Of a stretch of DNA of 43,048 bases, positions 27,712-37,479 are shown in pieces. Position numbers and translations under genes: made by a program. This DNA comes from Stenotrophomonas sepilia (GTDB taxonomy: Bacteria > Pseudomonadota > Gammaproteobacteria > Xanthomonadales > Xanthomonadaceae): assembly GCF_003244875.1 (NCBI RefSeq), contig NZ_LXXZ01000067.1:1-43048 (forward strand). Reading direction: 5' to 3'. Position 1 is the stretch's first letter; every line of letters starts with the position of its first letter. The notes below the pieces were generated by a model that worked only from the letters and a program-made list of their open reading frames with translations, had not been told where the DNA came from and did no database searches.

Positions 27712-28914
27712 TCAGCCCTTGGCGACGGTGGCCACGGCCTTGGCGACGTATTCCAGGTTGTTCTGGTTCAGCGCGGCCACGCAGATGCGGCCGGTGCCGA
27801 CGGCGTAAATGCCGAACTCGTCGCGCAGGCGTTCGACCTGCTCACGGCTCAGGCCCGAGTAGGAGAACATGCCGGCCTGTTCGTTGATGAAGCCGAACTG
27901 CGGCGCACCGGCAGCGGCCAGCTTTTCGACCAGGCCCTGGCGCAGGGCGTGGATGCGCTCGCGCATCTCGGTCAGCTCCTGCTCCCACATCGCGCGCAGT
28001 TCCGGATTGGTCAGCACGCCGGCCACCAGCGCAGCGCCGTGGGTGGACGGGCTGGAGTAGATGGTGCGGATCACGCGCTTGACCTGCGACTGCACGGCCT
28101 TGGCGTCAGCAGCGGTCGGCGCCACCATCGACAACGCACCCACGCGCTCGCCATACAGCGAGAACGACTTGGAGTACGAGTTGGCGACGATGAAGCTGTC
28201 GATGCCGGCTTCGGCGATGATGCGCACGGCGGCGCCATCCTGCTCGATGCCCTTGTCGAAGCCCTGGTAGGCCATGTCGATGAAGGGGAACAGCTGCTTG
28301 TCCTTCAGCAGCTGCGCGACCTGCTTCCACTGGCTGACCGTGAGGTCGGCACCGGTGGGGTTGTGGCAGCAGGCGTGCAGCAGCACTACGGTGCCGGCTT
28401 CCAGCTTGCCGAGGTCGGCCAGCATGCCGTTGAAGTCGACGCCATGGCTGGCCGGGTCGAAATAGGTGTAATCCAGCACCTCGAAACCGGCCGCGCTGAA
28501 TACCGCACGGTGGTTCTCCCAGCTCGGGTTGCTCAGCGCCACGGTGGCGTGCGGCAGCAGCTTCTTCAGCACGTCGGCGCCGACGCGCAGCGCACCGCTG
28601 CCACCGACGGTCTGTGCGGTGGTGACGCGGCCGGCGGCCAGCAGCGGCGAGTCTTTGCCGAACACCAGCTCTCGCGTGGCCTGCGTGTATGCCGGCAGGC
28701 CATCGATCGGCAGGTAGCCGCGCGGTTTGGCGTCAGCGGCAAGCTGCTGCTCGATCTGCTTGACGGCGCGCAGCAGCGGGATGCGGCCGCTCTCGTCGTA
28801 GTAGATGCCCACACCCAGGTTGACCTTGGTCGGGCGGCTGTCGGCGTTGTATGCCTCGGTCAGGCCCAGGATCGGGTCGCCTGGGACCAGTTCCACGTTT
28901 GCAAAGAAGGACAC
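27712..28914 (-). CDS. Aspartate/aromatic amino acid aminotransferase
   Basis: A class I PLP aminotransferase of 400 residues, AspC/TyrB-like. It transfers amino groups between aspartate or aromatic amino acids and 2-oxoglutarate. The GTG start at 28914 (then SFFANVELVPGDP) fits the family; the longer in-frame upstream region lacks similarity. Key residues are Asn185 in NPTG, Asp213 and Tyr216 in FIDMAYQGFD, the Schiff-base Lys249 in SYSKSFSLYGER and Arg257. AspC and TyrB cannot be told apart from sequence alone. A terminator follows before the fbp leader. Confidence 0.9.
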   Translation of the reverse strand: MSFFANVELVPGDPILGLTEAYNADSRPTKVNLGVGIYYDESGRIPLLRAVKQIEQQLAADAKPRGYLPIDGLPAYTQATRELVFGKDSPLLAAGRVTTAQTVGGSGALRVGADVLKKLLPHATVALSNPSWENHRAVFSAAGFEVLDYTYFDPASHGVDFNGMLADLGKLEAGTVVLLHACCHNPTGADLTVSQWKQVAQLLKDKQLFPFIDMAYQGFDKGIEQDGAAVRIIAEAGIDSFIVANSYSKSFSLYGERVGALSMVAPTAADAKAVQSQVKRVIRTIYSSPSTHGAALVAGVLTNPELRAMWEQELTEMRERIHALRQGLVEKLAAAGAPQFGFINEQAGMFSYSGLSREQVERLRDEFGIYAVGTGRICVAALNQNNLEYVAKAVATVAKG

Positions 28915-29085
28915 GGCGGTACTCGTTCGGTAGACGGAAAGGGGGAGGAAGTGCGCTACGCGGTCTGCGGCCTTGCAGCCGGAAACAGCCCATCGTAACA
29001 AAGCCTGCCGGGGCTGGCCGCCGCCGCCGTCATCCGTAGCCCCGTACCATGGCGTGCGTTGCCGCCTGATCCATCAACCTGAATC

Positions 29086-31179
29086 ATGAATCCCGCCGCA
29101 CGCCGCCATTGCCTGCCGTTGTCCATCCTGCTGCTGTCGCCCTGGGCGGCCGTGGCCGGGCCCGCACCGACCGCCCTGCCGAGCGTGCAGGTGCAGGCAG
29201 CGCGGGTGCCGGGCATCGACCCGCTCGCGTTGCCGGCCAGCCTGGACACGGTCTGGATCGACGCCGGCCGCGCCGGCGCCGGCGCACAGCTGTCCGAGGC
29301 GCTGGCCGGGGTCCCGGGCCTGGTCGCCCGTGACCGCCAGAACTTCGCGCAGGACACCCAGCTGTCGATCCGTGGCTTTGGTGCGCGCTCGACCTTCGGT
29401 GTGCGTGGGGTGCGGGTGTTGATCGACGGGGTGCCGGCGACCATGCCCGACGGACAGGGCCAGCTGTCGCATGCCAGCCTGCTCGGTGCCGAACGGATCG
29501 ACGTGCTGCGCGGACCGTTCTCGGCGCTGTACGGCAATTCCTCCGGCGGCGTGCTGCAGGTCTGGAGCGCACAGGGCCAGGCCGGCGACCCGTGGCGGTT
29601 GCGCGTGAACGCGGGTGCCGACAACACGCTCAGCGTCGGCGCGCAACTGAAGGGTGCCGGCCGTGTTCTGGATTACAACATCGCCGCCAATCACTTCCGC
29701 ACTGAGGGCTGGCGCGACCACAGCCGTGCCCGCCGCGAATCGCTCGCTGCGCGTATCGGTGGCGATCTCGGCGGGGGGCGGCTGGAGCTGCTGCTCAATG
29801 CCTTCGATGCCCCCGATGCGCAGGACCCGCTGGGCCTGAGCCCTACCCAGGTGGCGGCCGATCCGCGCCAGGCCACCGCCGTGGCGCACCAGTACAACAC
29901 CCGCAAATCGGTGCGCCAGCAGCAGGCCGGCCTGCGCTGGACCCGTGAAACCGGGGCGCAGCGCTGGCAGCTGATGGGCTATGCCGGCCAGCGCGCGGTA
30001 CGCCAGTACCTGCCGATCCCGCCGGCAGCTCAGACCAACAGCCCGTTGCATGCCGGCGGGGTGATCGACCTGGAGGGCGGCTATGGCGGGCTGGACGCGC
30101 GCTGGGGCTGGCACGGCGACCTCGCCGGCCGACCGCTGGATCTGGTGGCCGGGCTCAGCGCCGACCGCCAGCGCCAGCATCGCACCGGCTACGAGAACTT
30201 CATCGGCAGCGCTCTCGGCGTGCGTGGGCGGCTGCGCAGAGACCAGATCGACACCGTGCAGAACGTCGATCAGTTCGCCCAGGCGTGGTGGCAGTGGAGT
30301 CCACGCTGGTCATTGCTGGCTGGCGTGCGTCGCAGCGCCGTGCGCTTCGAATCCGACGATCGTTACATCACCGCCCGCAACCCGGACGACAGCGGCCACC
30401 GCCGCTACCAGGCCACCACGCCGGTGGCCGGGATCAGCTTCGAGGCCAGCCCGCAGTGGCGACTGCACGCGGCGGTGGGCCGTGGCTTCGAGACGCCCAC
30501 CTTCAACGAGCTGGGGTATCGCGCCGACGGCCAGGCGGGACTGGCGCTGGATCTGGCGGCGGCGCGCAGCCGCAGCCTGGAGGTGGGCAGCAAATGGCAT
30601 GCACAGGACGGAACCCAGCTCGATATCAGCCTGTTCCGCGCAGATACCGACGATGAGTTGACAGTTGCCAGCAACATCGGCGGACGCAGCACCTATCGCA
30701 ACATCGGCCGCACCCGCCGCCAGGGCGTGGAACTGCGCTACCGGCAGCCGTTGGCAGAGCAGTTGGAACTGCAGGTGGCCTGGACCTGGCTGCAGGCGCA
30801 GGTGCGTGCGCCGTACCTGACCTCGAACACCTGGGTTTCCGCCGGCAGCCGCCTGCCCGGGGTACCGCGCCAGCAGGCGTTTGCCCGGCTGCAGTGGACC
30901 CCGGCCGACTGGCAGTGGGCGCTGGAGGCCGCCGCCAGCACCGATACCCTGGTCAACGACGTGGCCACGGAGCGGGCGCCGGGCTACGCGTTGCTGAACC
31001 TGGAGGCCGGTCGTTTCTGGACACTGCCAGGTGGCGAGCTGCGCGCCTTCGCCCGGCTGGAGAACGTGCTGGACCAGGCCTACATCGGCTCGGTGATCGT
31101 CAACGACGGCAACGGGCGCTTCTACGAACCGGGACCGGGACGGCGAGCCAACGTCGGCCTGCAATGGTCGTGGCGCTGA
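29086..31179 (+). CDS. TonB-dependent outer-membrane receptor
   Basis: A 697-residue outer-membrane receptor. The signal peptide (1-24, ending AVA) is followed by a possible TonB box around LPSVQVQAAR (31-40). The plug domain spans about 50-190 and contains LSIRGFGARSTFGVRGVR, IDGVPATMPDGQGQ and the RIDVLRGPFSALYGNSSGG segment. A 22-strand barrel follows to a C-terminal aromatic strand (LQWSWR). It resembles iron-transport receptors, but no ligand can be named. It is divergent from the aminotransferase and not adjacent to other uptake genes. SMAG elements begin directly after the stop. Confidence 0.9.
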   Translation: MNPAARRHCLPLSILLLSPWAAVAGPAPTALPSVQVQAARVPGIDPLALPASLDTVWIDAGRAGAGAQLSEALAGVPGLVARDRQNFAQDTQLSIRGFGARSTFGVRGVRVLIDGVPATMPDGQGQLSHASLLGAERIDVLRGPFSALYGNSSGGVLQVWSAQGQAGDPWRLRVNAGADNTLSVGAQLKGAGRVLDYNIAANHFRTEGWRDHSRARRESLAARIGGDLGGGRLELLLNAFDAPDAQDPLGLSPTQVAADPRQATAVAHQYNTRKSVRQQQAGLRWTRETGAQRWQLMGYAGQRAVRQYLPIPPAAQTNSPLHAGGVIDLEGGYGGLDARWGWHGDLAGRPLDLVAGLSADRQRQHRTGYENFIGSALGVRGRLRRDQIDTVQNVDQFAQAWWQWSPRWSLLAGVRRSAVRFESDDRYITARNPDDSGHRRYQATTPVAGISFEASPQWRLHAAVGRGFETPTFNELGYRADGQAGLALDLAAARSRSLEVGSKWHAQDGTQLDISLFRADTDDELTVASNIGGRSTYRNIGRTRRQGVELRYRQPLAEQLELQVAWTWLQAQVRAPYLTSNTWVSAGSRLPGVPRQQAFARLQWTPADWQWALEAAASTDTLVNDVATERAPGYALLNLEAGRFWTLPGGELRAFARLENVLDQAYIGSVIVNDGNGRFYEPGPGRRANVGLQWSWR

Positions 31180-31184
31180 AAGGG

Positions 31185-31207
31185 GTAGTGCCGGCCGCTG
31201 GCCGGCA
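31185..31207 (+). repeat. SMAG element
   Basis: GTAG followed by the TGCCGGCC/GGCCGGCA stem. Located 6 bp after the TonB-receptor stop. Confidence 0.85.
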
Positions 31208-31233
31208 TCGCGCCGTGCACGACGTCAGGAGGT

Positions 31234-31256
31234 TGCCGGCCAGCGGCCGGCACTAC
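31234..31256 (-). repeat. SMAG element, inverted to the previous one
   Basis: TGCCGGCC/GGCCGGCA stem ending CTAC. With the element at 31185 it forms a head-to-head pair. Confidence 0.85.
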
Positions 31257-31308
31257 CCGTAAATCGGGGGCCCTGGCCGGCATCGCGCCGCGCAGGGCGT
31301 CAGGGGGT

Positions 31309-31331
31309 TGCCGGCCAGGGGCCGGCACTAC
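31309..31331 (-). repeat. SMAG element in the second 75-bp unit
   Basis: TGCCGGCC and GGCCGGCA around an AGG loop, ending CTAC. Overlaps the end of the next gene's downstream region. Confidence 0.8.
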
Positions 31332-31334
31332 CCG

Positions 31335-31823
<489 letters not shown>

Positions 31824-31825
31824 TC

Positions 31826-32224
31826 ATGCCCCGTCTTGAACGACCCGCACCGTCCGTGTTCAACGCCCTGCTCGATCCGCTCGGCCAGCGCACCGCACAA
31901 CGCCGCACGCGCCGCCATGAAGATCCGCAGGCGGTGGCGCAGGACTACCTGCAGTACATGCTCAGCGACTACGAAGAGCGTCGCGGGCAGAACCACCGCA
32001 ACTGGCGCGATCTATGCCCGGTCTATGCCTTCGCATTGACCACCCACGCTGCGGACTGGCCGCGCGGTGACGCCGCGGATACCTGTGAGGAACTGGCCGA
32101 ACACTGGGAACAGATGCGCGGGCAGTCGCGGTTGAGCTGGTCGCAGGCACGGCCGGTGGTGGAAGACGCTTGGCGCGCGCTGGATCATATTCCTGCGGCG
32201 GCGGTGAGGCCGTTGCTGCAGTAG
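31826..32224 (+). CDS. Hypothetical protein upstream of ku
   Basis: A 132-residue soluble, Arg/Trp-rich helical protein. It has a good GGAG ribosome-binding site before the ATG at 31826. No domain is recognised; the WxxAxxxVxxAWxxLD-type C-terminus (SWSQARPVVEDAWRALD) resembles conserved stress-type small proteins. Its stop codon TAG is part of the GTAG of a SMAG element. It precedes ku by about 160 bp on the same strand. Confidence 0.7.
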   Translation: MPRLERPAPSVFNALLDPLGQRTAQRRTRRHEDPQAVAQDYLQYMLSDYEERRGQNHRNWRDLCPVYAFALTTHAADWPRGDAADTCEELAEHWEQMRGQSRLSWSQARPVVEDAWRALDHIPAAAVRPLLQ

Positions 32225-32243
32225 TGCCGGCCGCTGGCCGGTA
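32221..32243 (+). repeat. SMAG element overlapping a stop codon
   Basis: GTAG at 32221 begins a TGCCGGCC/GGCCGGTA stem. The TAG at 32222-32224 is the stop of the upstream gene, so the element supplies the end of its reading frame. A degenerate inverted copy follows at 32272-32294. Confidence 0.8.
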
Positions 32244-32271
32244 ACCTCAGGAAACTTCAGGCCGCGAGCTC

Positions 32272-32294
32272 TGCCGGCCCGCAGCCGGCACTGC
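32272..32294 (-). repeat. Degenerate SMAG palindrome
   Basis: TGCCGGCC/AGCCGGCA stem ending CTGC rather than CTAC. It lies in the 163-bp spacer before ku and is paired with the element at 32221. Confidence 0.55.
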
Positions 32295-32387
32295 CGTTCT
32301 CCGTAGAACCCACGTGCACGGTATCGACACGGGTGGTTTACACCGCCCATCCGAAGCTGGATGCCCTGCCCCGCCAAAGGTACGCCC

Positions 32388-33308
32388 ATGGCCCGCCCGA
32401 TCTGGACCGGCACGCTGTCGTTTGGCCTGCTCAACGTGCCGGTGTCGCTGATGTCAGGCGAACGCAAGGTCGATCTGCAGTTCCGCATGCTCGACTCCCG
32501 CGACCGCAAGCCGATCCGCTTCGAGCGGGTCAACGCCGATACCGGCGAGGAAGTGCCATGGAAGGACATCGTCAAAGCCTATGAGTACGACAAGGGCAGC
32601 TATGTCGTGCTGGAGGAAGGCGATATCCGGTCTGCGGCACCGGAAAGCCACGAAGCGGTGGAGGTGGAATCGTTCGTGGATGCCGCGCAGATCGACCCGC
32701 GCTACTACGAGAAACCCTACCTGCTGGTGCCCGGCAAGAAGGCCGAAAAGGGCTACGTACTGCTGCGCGAGACATTGCGCAGTACCGGCAAGGTGGGCAT
32801 CGCCCGGGTGGTGGTGCGTACCCGCGAATACCTGTGCGCGGTGATGCCGCATGCGGACGCGCTGGTGCTGATGATCCTGCGCTATCCGCAGGAACTGGTG
32901 GATCCCGAAGATTACAAACTGCCCACCGGAAAGCTCGCCGATTACCGCATCAGCAGCAGGGAAACGGCGATGGCCGAGCAGTTGATCGAGTCGATGTCCG
33001 GTGATTGGGATCCGTCGCAGTACCACGACGAATTCCGCGAGCGCCTGCAGCAGGTGCTGAACAAGCGCATCAAGTCCAAGGGCGGTACCACACGGGTGGA
33101 GGATGAACCTGCACCGCGTGAGGACGCCAGCACCAACGTGGTCGATTTCATGGCACTGCTGCAGAAGAGCCTGGATGCGAACAAGCGGACGCCGGCAAAG
33201 AAGGCCGCGGCGCGCAAGGCAGCCGCAAAGCCGACGGTAAAGAAAGCCGCAAAGAAGACAACGAAGAAGGCTGCAAAGAAGTCCGCACCCCGGCGCAAGG
33301 CAGGCTGA
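32388..33308 (+). CDS. ku: Non-homologous end-joining protein Ku
   Basis: Bacterial Ku, 306 residues from the ATG at 32388 (MARPIWTGTLSFGLLNVPV). It binds double-strand DNA ends as a homodimer and recruits LigD. The Ku core spans about 1-250, with the typical ARPIWTGTLSFG start and DGRK-type basic segments. The C-terminus (about 264-306) is a Lys/Ala-rich tail (PAKKAAARKAAAKPTVKKAAKK) likely to bind DNA. An AAAGG ribosome-binding site is seen. ligD starts 3 bp downstream, so the two are translationally coupled. Confidence 0.96.
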   Translation: MARPIWTGTLSFGLLNVPVSLMSGERKVDLQFRMLDSRDRKPIRFERVNADTGEEVPWKDIVKAYEYDKGSYVVLEEGDIRSAAPESHEAVEVESFVDAAQIDPRYYEKPYLLVPGKKAEKGYVLLRETLRSTGKVGIARVVVRTREYLCAVMPHADALVLMILRYPQELVDPEDYKLPTGKLADYRISSRETAMAEQLIESMSGDWDPSQYHDEFRERLQQVLNKRIKSKGGTTRVEDEPAPREDASTNVVDFMALLQKSLDANKRTPAKKAAARKAAAKPTVKKAAKKTTKKAAKKSAPRRKAG

Positions 33309-33311
33309 GCC

Positions 33312-35798
33312 ATGTCGCTGCACCAGTACCGGCGCAAGCGCCGGCTCGGCGGTGGCGCCGGGCAGACACCGGAACCTGACGACACGCCCGCACACGGCAA
33401 CCCGAAGCGGCGGCCGATCTTTGTCATACAGCTGCACCATGCCACTTCGCGGCACTATGACTTCCGCCTTGAGATGGACGGTGTGCTGAAAAGCTGGGCG
33501 GTGCCGAAGGGTCCTTCGCTTCGCGTTGGTGACAAGCGGCTGGCCGTGGAAGTGGAAGACCATCCGCTGTCCTACGCCGGCTTCGAAGGAGATATTCCCG
33601 AAGGCCACTATGGCGCTGGCCACGTCGAGGTCTTCGATCACGGCACATGGGCCTGCGAAGGCGATCCACTGCAGGCACTGGCAGCGGGAAAGATCGACTT
33701 CGTGCTGCATGGGCAACGCCTGGCCGGCGGCTGGAAGCTGGTGCGCACAGCGATGAAGGGACGCCAGGTGCAGTGGCTGTTGATCAAACGCGACGACGAG
33801 GAAGCGCGCGATGCCGAAGCAGATGATCTGCTCCAATCCCCCATGCCGAAACGCACATCCGCAGTGAGCAAGCGCACGGTGGGCAAGTCAACGCGCGCCG
33901 CACCGGCTGCACGATCGGCGACCCGCAAGGCCGATGCGCGTTGGCATGCGCGAGCGCTGAACCTGGATGGCGCGCGTGACACGCCCTACCCGCGCGCCTT
34001 CAAGCCACAGTTGACCGATCATCGCGACAATGCACCGGACGGCGAGCGCTGGTTGCATGAGATCAAGTGGGATGGCTATCGCCTGCTGGCCGATCTGCAC
34101 GAAGGCAAGGTGACGCTGCGCTCCCGCAACGGCCTGGATTGGACCGGTGATTTCCCCGAGGTGGTACAGGCCGTGCAGGCACTGCCGGTGCGGGATGCGC
34201 GCCTGGACGGCGAGCTGGTGGTGCTGGACAAGCAGGGGCGCAGCGACTTCGCCGCGCTGCAGCGTGTGATCGACGGGAGTTCGAAGCAACCGTTGCGCTA
34301 CATCGTGTTCGATCTGCCGGGTGTGGCCGGCGTGGACATCAGTCGTTCACCGCTGCTGGAGCGCAAGGCGCTGCTGAAGGATCTCATCGGACCCACGCCC
34401 GGAACCCTGGCCTTCAGCGAGCACGTGATCGACCATGGCCCGCAGGTATTCGATGCCAGCGGGAAGGCGGGATTCGAAGGCATCGTCAGCAAGCAGGTGG
34501 ATGCGCTCTACGTGAACACCCGTGCACGCAGCTGGGTGAAGGTGAAGCATGAAGACACCGACGAGTTCGCGATTGTCGGCTACACGGCACCGAAGGGCTC
34601 CCGGGTAGGGTTCGGCTCGCTGCTTCTCGCCACGCCGGACAACGGCGGATTGCGCTATGTGGGGCGGGTCGGCACCGGCTTCGACGACGAGAGCTTGCGC
34701 GCGCTGCACAAGGCGCTGCAGCCGTTGGCGGTGAAGACGCCTGTGCTGCAGCTGCCGGCGCATGTGCCGTTCCGCGCCGCCAGCGTTCGCTGGGTGAAGC
34801 CGGTGACGGTGGCGGAAGTGGCCTTCCGTGGCTGGGGCAAGGAAGGCCTGCTGCGCCAGGCCAGTTTCAAGCGGCTGCGCATCGACAAGCAGAAGGAGGA
34901 CCTGGGAGTGGCCATATCGAGTGCTGAAGCCGGGGGCGAGGTCCAGATAACCCATCCGGAGCGGGTGGTGTTCCCAAGGCAGAAGCTCAGCAAGGGCGAT
35001 GTGGCGGACTACTACCAGCGCATGGCGCGCTGGATTCTGCCCGAAATTGCCGGGCGGCCCTTGTCACTGCTGCGCTGCCCGGATGGCGTGGGCAAGGACT
35101 GCTTCTTCCAGAAGCACCATGGCCCCGGCCTGGGGGATGCCGTGCACGCGGTGCCCCTGCAGCAGAAGAGCGGCCGCGAGGACTACGTCTACATCGACGA
35201 TGTGCGGGGCCTGCTGCAACTGGTGCAGATGAACACCCTGGAGCTGCATCCGTGGGGCGCGACCGTGGCCGATCCCGAGCACCCGGATCGCCTGGTGTTC
35301 GATCTCGATCCCGGTGAAGGGGTGGGCTGGGCGGAGGTGAAAGCCGCTGCGCGTGATGTCCGTGACCACCTGCAGGAAGTCGGCCTGAAGAGTTTCGTGC
35401 GGCTGTCCGGTGGCAAGGGCGTGCACGTGGTGGTGCCGCTGCGGCCCAAGGCCGACTGGGAACAGGCCAAGGCGTTCTGTGAGGCGTTCGCCCGGGCGAT
35501 GGCGGAGCGGGCGCCGGACCGCTACGTGGCCACAATGAGCAAGGCCAAGCGTGGCGGCGTCATTTTCATCGACTGGCTGCGCAATACGCGGGGTGCCACC
35601 AGTGTGTGTTCGTGGTCGTTGCGTGCGCGCGATTCCGCCGGTGTGGCAGTACCGCTGCGCTGGGATGAACTGGCTCGTATCAGTGCCGCCGACGCATTTT
35701 CCATGGGCAAGGCGCTGGCGCGCGCGAAGCGCCTGAAGGCGGACCCTTGGCACGGCATCGCGCGGCTGAAGCAGACGTTGCCGCGCATGGACCTGTAG
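33312..35798 (+). CDS. ligD: Multifunctional DNA ligase D
   Basis: LigD, 828 residues, the ligase/polymerase/nuclease of bacterial end joining. The order is phosphoesterase, ligase, polymerase. Phosphoesterase domain (about 20-170): His42, His48 and Asp50 in HHATSRHYDFR, matching catalytic residues known from P. aeruginosa LigD. ATP-dependent ligase domain (about 225-520): catalytic Lys252 in EIKWDGYR. Primase-like polymerase (about 545-828): Asp664 and Asp666 in DLDPGEG, and Asp754 in FIDWLRN. All domains look active. It follows ku after 3 bp. Its stop codon TAG is within the GTAG of a SMAG element. Confidence 0.96.
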   Translation: MSLHQYRRKRRLGGGAGQTPEPDDTPAHGNPKRRPIFVIQLHHATSRHYDFRLEMDGVLKSWAVPKGPSLRVGDKRLAVEVEDHPLSYAGFEGDIPEGHYGAGHVEVFDHGTWACEGDPLQALAAGKIDFVLHGQRLAGGWKLVRTAMKGRQVQWLLIKRDDEEARDAEADDLLQSPMPKRTSAVSKRTVGKSTRAAPAARSATRKADARWHARALNLDGARDTPYPRAFKPQLTDHRDNAPDGERWLHEIKWDGYRLLADLHEGKVTLRSRNGLDWTGDFPEVVQAVQALPVRDARLDGELVVLDKQGRSDFAALQRVIDGSSKQPLRYIVFDLPGVAGVDISRSPLLERKALLKDLIGPTPGTLAFSEHVIDHGPQVFDASGKAGFEGIVSKQVDALYVNTRARSWVKVKHEDTDEFAIVGYTAPKGSRVGFGSLLLATPDNGGLRYVGRVGTGFDDESLRALHKALQPLAVKTPVLQLPAHVPFRAASVRWVKPVTVAEVAFRGWGKEGLLRQASFKRLRIDKQKEDLGVAISSAEAGGEVQITHPERVVFPRQKLSKGDVADYYQRMARWILPEIAGRPLSLLRCPDGVGKDCFFQKHHGPGLGDAVHAVPLQQKSGREDYVYIDDVRGLLQLVQMNTLELHPWGATVADPEHPDRLVFDLDPGEGVGWAEVKAAARDVRDHLQEVGLKSFVRLSGGKGVHVVVPLRPKADWEQAKAFCEAFARAMAERAPDRYVATMSKAKRGGVIFIDWLRNTRGATSVCSWSLRARDSAGVAVPLRWDELARISAADAFSMGKALARAKRLKADPWHGIARLKQTLPRMDL

Positions 35799-35818
35799 AG
35801 CCGAGCCTATGCTCGGCT
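35795..35818 (+). repeat. SMAG element overlapping the ligD stop
   Basis: GTAG followed by the AGCCGAGC/GCTCGGCT stem. TAG at 35796-35798 is the ligD stop codon. Confidence 0.85.
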
Positions 35819-35839
35819 GCCTGTGCCGATGTGCATGAA

Positions 35840-35863
35840 AGCCGAGCACGGGCTCGGCTCTAC
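35840..35863 (-). repeat. SMAG element, inverted partner
   Basis: AGCCGAGC/GCTCGGCT stem ending CTAC, forming a convergent pair with the element at 35795. The pair could act as a bidirectional terminator between ligD and the membrane-protein gene. Confidence 0.85.
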
Positions 35864-35873
35864 AGGGGCGGCA

Positions 35874-36266
35874 TCACCTTGGATCGCGCGAGGGACGACG
35901 GCCGAACCACCAGCCGGCCAGCAGTTGCAACGGCAGTGACGCCAGCAGTGAAATGACGAACCAGAACGGGAAATCCGCACCCGCCGTCCACATGGCGTAG
36001 CCACAGCCCAGCGCGACCAGCGACCAGATCGAGAAGCCGTGCGATCGCGGCCAGCAGGGCGCGTAATAGGTGGCAAAGGAAACCCCGGCGATGCCACCGA
36101 GCACGCTGAAGGTGAGATCCCAGCCCAGCTGCACGCTGTTGTTGTCCGGCGACAGGCCCAGCAACGGTGGCAGCCAGCTGGCGACGCTGCTGACCAGCGC
36201 AAGCGACAGCACGCCGCCGATCAGGGCGACGATGGACAGGAACAGGGTCTTGAGCAGGGCGGGCAT
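35874..36266 (-). CDS. Hypothetical four-helix membrane protein
   Basis: A 130-residue protein with about four hydrophobic segments (around 7-30, 48-66, 80-94 and 98-119) and a basic tail (GRRPSRDPR). The N-terminus LKTLFLSIVALIGGVLSLAL looks like a membrane anchor. No family is recognised and no catalytic residues are evident. It is convergent with ligD, with paired SMAG elements between. Confidence 0.65.
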   Translation of the reverse strand: MPALLKTLFLSIVALIGGVLSLALVSSVASWLPPLLGLSPDNNSVQLGWDLTFSVLGGIAGVSFATYYAPCWPRSHGFSIWSLVALGCGYAMWTAGADFPFWFVISLLASLPLQLLAGWWFGRRPSRDPR

Positions 36267-36301
36267 GCGCGCATTGTACGGCGGCCACAGAGTGCCCGCG
36301 T

Positions 36302-36324
36302 TGCCGGCCAGCGGCCGGCACTAC
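36302..36324 (-). repeat. SMAG element
   Basis: TGCCGGCC/GGCCGGCA stem ending CTAC, between the membrane-protein gene and adhP. Confidence 0.8.
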
Positions 36325-36334
36325 CGATGAATCG

Positions 36335-36385
36335 GCATGGCCGCCGCGTCCGTGGGAGAGGGGGACGGAGCGACGGCGGCCATGC
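36335..36385 (-). repeat. 12-bp inverted repeat after adhP
   Basis: Arms GCATGGCCGCCG and CGGCGGCCATGC are exact complements, with an inner CGTCC/GGACG stem in the loop. It lies just past the adhP stop and may protect or end the message, although no T-run follows. Confidence 0.6.
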
Positions 36386-36393
36386 ACAGGCGG

Positions 36394-37422
36394 TCAGGCA
36401 GCGAAGTCGAGCACCACGCGGCCTTCGATGGTGCCCGCATGCATGCGCGCGAACACGTCGTTGATGTTTTCCAGGCGGTCGGTGCTGACCGTGGCCGCGA
36501 CCTTGCCGTCGGCGGCGAACTGCAGCGATTCCTGCAGGTCCAGGCGGGTACCGACGATCGAGCCGCGCACGGTGATGCCGTTGAGCACCATGCCGAAGAT
36601 GTCCAGCGGGAAGTTGCCGGGCGGCAGGCCATTGAGCGAGACAGTGCCGCCACGGCGCACCATGCCCAGCGCCTGCTCGAACGCCTTCGGCGATACCGCG
36701 GTGACCAGTGCACCGTGGGCGCCGCCGATTTCCTTCCTGAGGAACGCGGCCGGGTCGGTGGTGCGCGCGTTGACGGTGACCTGCGCGCCCAGCTGGCGGG
36801 CCAGTGCCAGCTTGGTGTCGTCCACGTCCACCGCGGCCACGTTCAGGCCCATCGCGCGGGCGTACTGCACGGCCATGTGGCCCAGGCCACCGATGCCGGA
36901 AATCGCCACCCAGTCACCGGGCTTGGTGTCGGTGACCTTCAGTCCCTTGTAGACGGTCACGCCGGCGCACAGCACTGGCGCGATCTCGACGAAGCCCACG
37001 TCCTTCGGAAGCAGGCCGACATAGTTGGCATCGGCCAGTGCGTACTCGGCGAAGCCGCCGTTGACCGAGTAGCCGGTGTTGCGCTGCGTCTCGCACAGCG
37101 TTTCCCAGCCACCCAGGCAGTGTTCGCAATGACCACACGCCGAGTACAACCAGGGGATGCCGACCCTGTCGCCTTCCTTGACGTGCCCTACCCCGCCTCC
37201 CACGGCCACGACGTGCCCCACGCCCTCGTGGCCGGGGATGAACGGCGGGTTCGGTTTCACCGGCCAGTCGCCCTCGGCGGCGTGCAGGTCGGTGTGGCAG
37301 ACGCCACAAGCCTCGATCTTGACCAGTACCTCGCCCGCCCCCGGGCGCGGTACCGAGACTTCCTCGATCACCAGTGGCTTGCCGAACTCACGCACGACAG
37401 CGGCCTTCATGGTGGAATTCAT
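36394..37422 (-). CDS. adhP: Zinc-dependent alcohol dehydrogenase AdhP
   Basis: A 342-residue medium-chain zinc alcohol dehydrogenase, which oxidises ethanol and similar primary alcohols to aldehydes with NAD+. Catalytic zinc ligands are Cys42 (GVCHTD), His65 and Glu66 (PGHEGVG) and Cys152. Structural-zinc cysteines are at 96, 99, 102 and 110. The Rossmann motif GIGGLGH is at 176-182. The first ATG has a GGAG ribosome-binding site. An FNR-type operator lies upstream, suggesting low-oxygen induction. eda lies upstream on the same strand. Confidence 0.94.
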   Translation of the reverse strand: MNSTMKAAVVREFGKPLVIEEVSVPRPGAGEVLVKIEACGVCHTDLHAAEGDWPVKPNPPFIPGHEGVGHVVAVGGGVGHVKEGDRVGIPWLYSACGHCEHCLGGWETLCETQRNTGYSVNGGFAEYALADANYVGLLPKDVGFVEIAPVLCAGVTVYKGLKVTDTKPGDWVAISGIGGLGHMAVQYARAMGLNVAAVDVDDTKLALARQLGAQVTVNARTTDPAAFLRKEIGGAHGALVTAVSPKAFEQALGMVRRGGTVSLNGLPPGNFPLDIFGMVLNGITVRGSIVGTRLDLQESLQFAADGKVAATVSTDRLENINDVFARMHAGTIEGRVVLDFAA

Positions 37423-37479
37423 GTTCGGATCTCCGTAGTGCGCTTGCCCACAGAATGACGCCGGCGCGAGACCGGCGCT

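Noticed and set aside
26368..28998. 876-codon plus-strand open frame across fbp and the aminotransferase
   Set aside because: It spans two recognised minus-strand genes and the terminator between them, and shows no family motif.
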